Positions 36,557-42,307 of a stretch of 42,307 nucleotides of DNA are shown here, piece after piece. Each line of letters opens with the position of its first letter. Positions within the stretch are counted from its first letter, which is position 1. The notes below the pieces were generated by a model, which worked only from the letters and a program-made list of their open reading frames with translations, did no database searches and had not been told where the DNA came from. Source of the stretch: Reyranella massiliensis 521. Lineage in GTDB: Bacteria > Pseudomonadota > Alphaproteobacteria > Reyranellales > Reyranellaceae. The stretch lies in contig CAMAYC010000035.1 in NCBI GenBank assembly GCA_945862125.1, positions 1 through 42,307 of the forward strand. Direction: 5' to 3'. A program made the position numbers and the translations under genes.

Positions 36557-38092
36557 ATGGAGCCACTAAAAGACACGACCAACGTCACACGCCTCCCAGG
36601 CGCCGAAGATGCGCGCCTGCGCGAGCCGCCGCACAATTTCGAGGCCGAACAGGCGCTCCTGGGCGCCATCCTCGTCAACAACGCAGCCTATCAGCGCGTT
36701 GCTGAGTTCCTGCGCCCCGAGCATTTCGCCGACCCCCTGCACGGCAAGCTGTTCGATTCGCTGTCGCGGCTGATCGAACGCGGTCAGGTGGTAAGCGCCG
36801 TCACGCTCAAGACCTACGTCGAGCAGGACGAGGCGATGAAGTCGGCCGGCGGTGCCGCAACCTATCTCGCCCGCCTCGCCGCGGCTTCGGTACATGTCAT
36901 CGACGCCGCGGCCTTCGGCCGGACAGTGCACGATCTTTACCTCCGCCGGCAGCTCGTCGACCTAGGTGAAGAGGTCGTGAACGGCGCCTTCGGCGGCGAC
37001 GTCGACGAGACGGCACTGCACCAGATCGAGATGGCAGAGAAGAAGCTCTTCGAGCTGGCAACGACTGGCCAGACCGAAGGCGGCTTCAAACCGTTCCGCG
37101 CCGCCCTCACCGAAGCCACCGTTGCGGCCGAGGCGGCCTATCACCGGGTCGGCCAGCTCACTGGCGTGGCCTCGGGCCTGTTTCAGCTCGACCAGCTCCT
37201 GGGTGGCCTCCATCGGTCGGATCTCATCATCCTCGCCGGCCGTCCGTCGATGGGCAAGACCGCGCTGGCCACCAACATCGCTTTCAACGCCGCCAAGGCC
37301 TATCGCGAGGAGCACGGCGAGGACGGCAAGCCGAAGGCCGTCGATGGTGCCGTCGTCGGATTCTTTTCGCTCGAAATGTCGTCGGAGCAACTCGCTACCC
37401 GAATGCTGGCCGAGCAGGCCGAGGTTCCGTCGGAAAAGATCCGCAAAGGCGAACTGATCAGCGGCGATTTCGACAAGGTCCTGTCGGTCAGCCAGGAACT
37501 CGAGCATCTCAACTTCTTCATCGACGACACGCCCGCGCTCTCCATCGCTGCACTCAGGACCCGGGCGCGCCGCCTGAAGCGCACCCACGGACTGGGCCTG
37601 CTGGTGGTCGACTACCTCCAGCTCCTCAATCCCTCCGGCAGGTCACGCCAGGAGAACCGCGTGCAGGAAGTCTCCGAGATCACGCGCGGCCTGAAGACAC
37701 TGGCCAAGGAACTCGATGTGCCGGTGCTGGCGCTGTCGCAGCTGAGCCGCGCCGTCGAGCAGCGCGAGGACAAGCGGCCGCAGCTCTCCGACCTTCGCGA
37801 GTCGGGCTCGATCGAGCAGGATGCCGACGTCGTCATGTTCGTCTACCGCGAGGAGTACTACCTGCAGCGCGGTGAGCCGACGCGACGCGCCGAGGAATCC
37901 GACCAGAAGTTCAATGAGCGCCACGATGCCTGGAGGCAGCGGTGCGAACAGACCTACGGCAAGGCCGAGGTCATCGTGGCCAAACAGCGCCATGGCCCCA
38001 CCGGCCTCGTGCGCCTGGCCTTCGAAGGACAGTTCACCAAGTTCGACAACCTGCCCGCCGACGAGGAACGGCCGGGCGGTCCGGCTTTTTAG
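36557..38092 (+). CDS. dnaB: Replicative DNA helicase
   Basis: Hexameric 5'-3' helicase at the replication fork. The 511-aa protein has the N-terminal primase-interacting domain (PHNFEAEQALLGAILVNN), Walker A GRPSMGKT (228-235), GFFSLEMSSEQLATRML, the Walker B region GLLVVDYLQLLNP, SRAVEQREDKRPQLSDLRESGSIEQDAD and the KQRHGPTG arginine-finger region. There is no intein. It is followed 8 bases later by alr, an arrangement conserved in many proteobacteria. Confidence 0.97.
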   Translation: MEPLKDTTNVTRLPGAEDARLREPPHNFEAEQALLGAILVNNAAYQRVAEFLRPEHFADPLHGKLFDSLSRLIERGQVVSAVTLKTYVEQDEAMKSAGGAATYLARLAAASVHVIDAAAFGRTVHDLYLRRQLVDLGEEVVNGAFGGDVDETALHQIEMAEKKLFELATTGQTEGGFKPFRAALTEATVAAEAAYHRVGQLTGVASGLFQLDQLLGGLHRSDLIILAGRPSMGKTALATNIAFNAAKAYREEHGEDGKPKAVDGAVVGFFSLEMSSEQLATRMLAEQAEVPSEKIRKGELISGDFDKVLSVSQELEHLNFFIDDTPALSIAALRTRARRLKRTHGLGLLVVDYLQLLNPSGRSRQENRVQEVSEITRGLKTLAKELDVPVLALSQLSRAVEQREDKRPQLSDLRESGSIEQDADVVMFVYREEYYLQRGEPTRRAEESDQKFNERHDAWRQRCEQTYGKAEVIVAKQRHGPTGLVRLAFEGQFTKFDNLPADEERPGGPAF

Positions 38093-38100
38093 GCCTGTCG

Positions 38101-39270
38101 ATGTCCTCTCCCGCCGACGACGCGACGCGCCGGGCCGGCGCGATCCTGACGATCGATCTCGGTGCCATCGCCGCCAACTGGCGCGGCCTGCGCGACGCCG
38201 GCCGCGCCGGCGGCCGTCCCGTCGATTGCGCCGCCGTGCTCAAGGCCGATGCCTATGGCACCGGGCTCGCGATCGTGGGACCGAGACTTGCAGCCGAGGG
38301 CTGCCGGCAGTTCTTCGTGGCCCATATCGACGAGGCCATCGAGTTGCGGCGCCTGCTGCCCGAGCATCCGATCTACGTCCTGAATGGACTGCTCGCCGGC
38401 ACCGAAGGCGACTTCGTCGAACACGATCTCACGCCCGTGCTCAACCATCTGGGCCAGCTCAATGCCTGGCGCGCGGCGGCGCAGCGTTTCAACCGCCCGC
38501 TCGATGCCGTCATCCATCTCGATACCGGCATGAACCGCCTCGGCTTCGGCCCCGAGGACGCCCAGGCGTTGGTCAACGAGCGCGGCCGGCTGCGTGGATT
38601 GCGCCTCGCCCTTTTCATGAGCCATCTCGTGGCGTCGGAGGAGCCCGCCAACCCGATCAATGGCGAGCAGCTCTCCCGCTTCCGGTCTTTCGTCAAGGCG
38701 ATGCCGGGCGCGCCGGCGTCGTTGGCGAATTCCTCCGGCATCTTCCTCGGTCCCGACTATCACTTCGACCTCATGCGGCCGGGCGCCGCCCTCTACGGCA
38801 TCAATCCCCTGCCCGGCCAGGCCAACCCGATGCTGCCGACCGTCACGCTGCAGGCCCGTATCCTCCAGGTCCGTCGCGTTGACGCTCTACAGACCGTTGG
38901 CTACGGTGGCGCTTGGCGCGCGGCGAGGCCGACGCGCGTCGCCACCATCGGCCTCGGGTATGCCGACGGCTACTTCCGCGCACTGGTCAATCGCAGCGTC
39001 GTGTACATCGCCCAACAGCCCGTGCCCGTGATCGGCCGCATCTCGATGGATCTTGTGACGATCGACGTGACCGAGGTGCCGGAAGCTGCGTCGCAGCCCG
39101 GCGATCTGGTCGAGGTGCTGGGCGCCAACGTGACGCCCGACGATGTCGCCGAATGGGCTCGCACCAACGGATACGAGATCATGACGGCGCTGGGCCGGCG
39201 CTATCACCGCACCTATGTCGAAGGCCGGGGCGACGCGCCGGGAGAAGACGCGGTGGGAGAAGAGGCGTGA
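38101..39270 (+). CDS. alr: Alanine racemase
   Basis: PLP-dependent enzyme producing D-alanine for murein. The 389-aa protein has the PLP lysine Lys48 in AVLKADAYG, MNRLGFG, NSSGIFLGPDYHFDLMRPGAALYG, and the catalytic tyrosine Tyr287 in GLGYADGYFRAL, followed by VIGRISMDLVTIDVT. The start was placed at ATG 38101 because the family similarity begins there. Its stop overlaps the mlaE start (GTGA). Confidence 0.96.
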   Translation: MSSPADDATRRAGAILTIDLGAIAANWRGLRDAGRAGGRPVDCAAVLKADAYGTGLAIVGPRLAAEGCRQFFVAHIDEAIELRRLLPEHPIYVLNGLLAGTEGDFVEHDLTPVLNHLGQLNAWRAAAQRFNRPLDAVIHLDTGMNRLGFGPEDAQALVNERGRLRGLRLALFMSHLVASEEPANPINGEQLSRFRSFVKAMPGAPASLANSSGIFLGPDYHFDLMRPGAALYGINPLPGQANPMLPTVTLQARILQVRRVDALQTVGYGGAWRAARPTRVATIGLGYADGYFRALVNRSVVYIAQQPVPVIGRISMDLVTIDVTEVPEAASQPGDLVEVLGANVTPDDVAEWARTNGYEIMTALGRRYHRTYVEGRGDAPGEDAVGEEA

Positions 39271-40046
39271 ACATTCCGCTGCTGACGGTTCTCGGCCGCA
39301 TGACGCTGGCGTTCCTGGAGGCGACGGGCGCCGTCACTTCGTTCGCCTTCCGTGCGGTGCGGCAGGCTGTGCAACCACCCTACTATCGCCGGCAGATCGT
39401 CAACCAGATCCTGGAGATCGGCTACTACTCCCTGCCGGTCGTCGGCCTGACCGCGATCTTTACCGGCATGGTCCTGGCTCTGCAGAGCTATACCGGTTTC
39501 GCCCGTTTTTCGGCCGAAAGCGCCATTCCCAACGTGGTCGTCGTGTCGCTCACCCGCGAACTGGGCCCGGTCCTCGCCAGCCTCATGGTGGCGGGCCGCA
39601 TTGGTGCCGCCATCGCCGCTGAAATCGGCACCATGCGCGTGACCGAGCAGATCGACGCGCTCACCACGCTGTCGACCGACCCCTTCAAGTACCTCGTGGC
39701 GCCTCGCCTGATCGCGGGAATCGTCACCCTGCCGATCCTGGTCCTGGTCGCCGACATCATCGGCATCCTCGGCGGCTTCCTCGTCGGCGTCTACAAGCTC
39801 GACTTCAACGACGCGGCCTATCTGCGCAATACGATCGACTTCCTGCAGTTCCAGGACGTGTTCTCAGGTCTGGTAAAGGCTGCCGTGTTCGGCTTCCTGA
39901 TCACCCTGATGGGCTGCTATCACGGCTACACGTCGAAGGGCGGCGCCCAGGGCGTCGGCATGGCGACCACGAACGCCGTCGTCTCGGCATCGATCCTCAT
40001 CTTCACCTTCAACTACTTCCTCACCGAAGCCTTCTTCGCCCGATGA
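39267..40046 (+). CDS. mlaE: Mla lipid-transport permease MlaE
   Basis: Inner-membrane permease of the MCE/Mla ABC transporter, believed to return phospholipids from the outer membrane. The 259-aa MlaE-family protein has several membrane helices, with PVVGLTAIFTGMVLALQSYT, SLTRELGPVLASLMVAGRIGAAIAAEIGTM, EQIDALTTLSTDPFKYLVAPR and GCYHGYTSKGGAQGVG. The start is GTG at 39267 within the alr stop, after GGGAGAAGAGG. MlaF overlaps by ATGA. The MCE protein is at 4646-5095. Confidence 0.95.
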   Translation: MNIPLLTVLGRMTLAFLEATGAVTSFAFRAVRQAVQPPYYRRQIVNQILEIGYYSLPVVGLTAIFTGMVLALQSYTGFARFSAESAIPNVVVVSLTRELGPVLASLMVAGRIGAAIAAEIGTMRVTEQIDALTTLSTDPFKYLVAPRLIAGIVTLPILVLVADIIGILGGFLVGVYKLDFNDAAYLRNTIDFLQFQDVFSGLVKAAVFGFLITLMGCYHGYTSKGGAQGVGMATTNAVVSASILIFTFNYFLTEAFFAR

Positions 40047-40837
40047 ATGTCCCGCCGAGCGCCCCGCCGAGCGCCAAAATCTCGCTGCGCGACGTCACCA
40101 AGGCCTTCGGCTCGAAGAAGGTGCTTCAGGGCATCGATCTCGACGTGGCGCCGGGCGAATCGATGGTCGTGATCGGTGGCTCCGGCAGCGGCAAGTCGGT
40201 GCTGCTGAAATGCATCCTCGGCCTGATGGCGCCGGATCGCGGCTCGATCCGCGTCGACGGCGAGGAAACCGTCGATTTCAGCGATCGCAGCCGTGCCCGC
40301 GTGATGCGCAAGTTCGGCATGCTGTTCCAGGGCGGCGCCCTGTTCGATTCGCTGCGCGTCTGGGAAAACGTCGCCTTCGGTCCGATCCAGAGCGACGGCA
40401 TGAAGCCCGAGCAAGCGCGCGAAGTGGCCATCGCCAAGCTGGGCGCGGTCGGCCTCGGGCCGGAGATCGGCGAGTTGTTCCCGTCCGAGCTCTCCGGCGG
40501 CATGCAGAAGCGCGTGGCGCTGGCACGCGCCATCGCCCGCGAGCCCGAGATCATCTTCTTCGACGAGCCGACCACCGGCCTCGATCCGATCATGGCCGAC
40601 GTCATCAACGACCTCATTGTCAAATGCGTCAGCGACCTCGGCGCCACCGCCGTGTCCATCACCCATGACATGGCGAGCGCGCGCAAGATCGGCCACCGCA
40701 TCGGCATGCTTTATGAAGGCAAGCTGATCTGGCAGGGACCGATCGCCGACATCGACAGGTCCGGCAACGGCCATGTCGAGCAGTTCATCCATGGCCGTGC
40801 CGAGGGGCCGATCCGTATGCAGGTCCGGAGGCTCTGA
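40043..40837 (+). CDS. mlaF: Mla lipid-transport ATPase MlaF
   Basis: ATP-binding subunit of the same transporter. The 264-aa protein has Walker A GGSGSGKS (45-52), the Q-loop in MLFQGGALFDSL, signature LSGGMQKRVALARAI, Walker B IIFFDEPTTGLDP and the H-switch SITHDM. It is coupled to mlaE by a 4-base overlap; radA begins one base after its stop. No MlaB-type STAS gene or MlaC gene is visible in the window. Confidence 0.96.
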   Translation: MNVPPSAPPSAKISLRDVTKAFGSKKVLQGIDLDVAPGESMVVIGGSGSGKSVLLKCILGLMAPDRGSIRVDGEETVDFSDRSRARVMRKFGMLFQGGALFDSLRVWENVAFGPIQSDGMKPEQAREVAIAKLGAVGLGPEIGELFPSELSGGMQKRVALARAIAREPEIIFFDEPTTGLDPIMADVINDLIVKCVSDLGATAVSITHDMASARKIGHRIGMLYEGKLIWQGPIADIDRSGNGHVEQFIHGRAEGPIRMQVRRL

Positions 40838-40838
40838 C

Positions 40839-42278
40839 ATGGCGCGCGCCCTCAAGCGCTTCGTCTGCCAGTCGTGCGGTTCCGTCACCAACAAGTGGAG
40901 CGGCCGCTGCGAATCCTGCGGCGAGTGGAACACGATCACCGAGGAATCGGCGCCTGCGCCTGGCCCCGCTGGCGGCGGGTTGGCACGCGGCGGCAAGGGC
41001 CGCCTGCTCGAATTCGCCGGCCTCACCGGCACGACCCCCCAGCCGCCGCGCTACAGGAGCGGCATCGCCGAGTTCGACCGGGTGTGCGGCGGCGGTCTCG
41101 TGGTGGGCTCGGCGCTGCTGATCGGTGGCGATCCCGGCATCGGCAAGTCGACACTCCTCCTGCAGGTGGCTGCGGCGCTGGCGCGCCAGAATACGGCCTG
41201 CGCCTACATCTCCGGCGAAGAGGCGCTGGACCAGGTCCGGCTGCGCGCCGAGCGTCTGGGCCTGGGCGACGCGCCGGTGCAGCTGACGGCCGCCACCTCG
41301 GTGCGCGATATCGTGGCGACGCTGGAGCGGCCCGACGCCCCCAAGGTCGCGGTGATCGACTCGATCCAGACCATGTGGCTCGACACGGTGGACAGCACGC
41401 CGGGCACCGTCACGCAGGTCCGCGCCTCCTCGCAGGCGCTGGTCGAACTCGCCAAGCGCCGCGGCATCGCGGTGCTGCTGGTTGGCCACGTCACCAAGGA
41501 TGGCGCCATCGCCGGACCGCGCGTGCTCGAGCACATGGTCGACACGGTGCTCTATTTCGAAGGCGAACGCGGGCACCAGTTCCGCATCTTGCGCACCGTC
41601 AAGAACCGCTTCGGCCCGACCGACGAGATCGGCGTGTTCGAGATGTCCGATCGCGGCCTCTCCGATGTCGCCAATCCCTCGGCGCTGTTCCTGGGCGAGC
41701 GCCGCGGCAACGTCTCGGGCGCCTGCGTCTTCGCGGGCATCGAAGGCACCCGGCCGCTGCTGGTCGAGATCCAGGCGCTGGTGTCGCCCTCCTCCTTCGG
41801 CACGCCGCGCCATGCCGTGGTCGGCTGGGACTCCAATCGGCTCGCCATGGTGCTGGCCGTCCTCGAGGCACGCTGCGGCGTCGCGATCGGCGCCAACGAC
41901 GTCTATCTCAATGTTGCAGGCGGCCTGAAAATCGGCGAGCCGGCTGCCGATCTCGCCGTCGCTGCGGCCGTGGTGTCCTCGCTGGCCGACGAGCCGGTGC
42001 CGCCGGAAATGGTGGTGTTTGGCGAAATCGGCCTGGGCGGCGAGGTCCGCCCGGTCGGCCAGCGCGAGGCCCGACTGCGCGAGGCGGCCAAGCTCGGCTT
42101 TCGCAGCGCCCTGGTGCCGCGGGGGCGGCCCGGGACGGCGCCTGCACCGCGCGCGCCGGAGGCCATCGCCATTGACGAAATCGAGCATCTGACCGACCTT
42201 GTGGCTCGTTTTCAACCGGCCGACCGGGCCCCCAAGCGCCCGCGGCGCGAGGGTGCCCCGGATCGTCGGCGGGATTAG
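40839..42278 (+). CDS. radA: DNA repair protein RadA
   Basis: RecA-related ATPase that promotes branch migration in recombinational repair. The 479-aa protein has an N-terminal four-cysteine zinc finger (Cys10, Cys13, Cys24, Cys27), Walker A GGDPGIGKS (96-104), SGEEALDQVRLRAERL, the RadA-specific TVKNRFGPTDEIGVFEM, and a Lon-like C-terminal domain (AVVGWDSNRLAMVLAVLEAR, DVYLNVAGGLKIGEPAADLA). The tail is Pro/Arg-rich. It is the last gene of the alr-mlaE-mlaF-radA group; the 29 bases after it hold nothing recognisable. Confidence 0.96.
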   Translation: MARALKRFVCQSCGSVTNKWSGRCESCGEWNTITEESAPAPGPAGGGLARGGKGRLLEFAGLTGTTPQPPRYRSGIAEFDRVCGGGLVVGSALLIGGDPGIGKSTLLLQVAAALARQNTACAYISGEEALDQVRLRAERLGLGDAPVQLTAATSVRDIVATLERPDAPKVAVIDSIQTMWLDTVDSTPGTVTQVRASSQALVELAKRRGIAVLLVGHVTKDGAIAGPRVLEHMVDTVLYFEGERGHQFRILRTVKNRFGPTDEIGVFEMSDRGLSDVANPSALFLGERRGNVSGACVFAGIEGTRPLLVEIQALVSPSSFGTPRHAVVGWDSNRLAMVLAVLEARCGVAIGANDVYLNVAGGLKIGEPAADLAVAAAVVSSLADEPVPPEMVVFGEIGLGGEVRPVGQREARLREAAKLGFRSALVPRGRPGTAPAPRAPEAIAIDEIEHLTDLVARFQPADRAPKRPRREGAPDRRRD

Positions 42279-42307
42279 GTCACGGTTCAGGGCACGGGGC
42301 GTACGGG

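Noticed and set aside
40785..42215. Long open frame opposite radA (476 codons, minus)
   Set aside because: Composition is rich in His, Arg, Asp and Gln with no motif; radA on the plus strand is intact and fully explained.

Overview
The window is about 42 kb of dense, GC-rich bacterial chromosome with no insertion sequence, prophage, CRISPR array or tRNA/rRNA gene that I can see. The gene content points to an alphaproteobacterium: an NDUFA12-type complex I accessory subunit, a DUF2155 protein, the order aroQ-accB-accC-aat, a B12-dependent class II ribonucleotide reductase, and dnaB-alr-mlaE-mlaF-radA. A Rhodospirillales/Reyranella-like lineage is my guess only; it was not tested.

Layout. (1) 1-978: start of hppD (tyrosine catabolism), divergent from a MarR regulator, with a near-perfect palindrome between them. 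(2) 998-4030: aroQ, biotin carboxyl carrier, biotin carboxylase and aat. (3) 3967-5474, minus: NDUFA12, MlaD, a 75-aa protein and a DUF2155 protein. (4) 5475-9810: a control region with two NrdR-like boxes, nrdJ, an 18-codon Lys/Ala gene, and a highly structured RNA ending in a strong terminator. (5) 9828-15991: TetR, an RND adaptor and pump, and a DUF482-type acyltransferase. (6) 15995-18974, minus: clpS, clpA and a 59-aa two-helix membrane protein coupled to clpA by a GTGA overlap. (7) 19037-21338: a divergent exported protein of unknown function and a penicillin-binding DD-carboxypeptidase with a SPOR domain. (8) 21307-25397, minus: galU, ugd, phosphomannomutase and a gamma-glutamylcyclotransferase-like gene, supplying sugar nucleotides for the envelope. 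(9) 25474-30641, minus: fabD, fabG, acpP, fabF, mltG and a membrane J-protein. (10) 30723-32346: rpsF, rpsR and rplI with a promoter, an S6:S18-type leader and a terminator. (11) 32371-35017: an iron(III) ABC permease and its binding protein in convergent orientation; the binding-protein promoter carries a Fur/Mur-like palindrome. (12) 35225-42278: cfa, dnaB, alr, mlaE, mlaF and radA.

Most of the window is core housekeeping; envelope building is the common theme (fatty acids, sugar nucleotides, murein turnover, D-alanine, retrograde lipid transport, cyclopropane lipids). The least explained parts are the tiny lysine-rich gene plus structured RNA after nrdJ, the small membrane protein tied to clpA, the 75-aa protein beside MlaD, and several operator-like palindromes whose partners can be guessed from the adjacent genes. 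Translation starts were chosen from family N-termini and Shine-Dalgarno spacing. All regulatory sites are predictions from reading the sequence.
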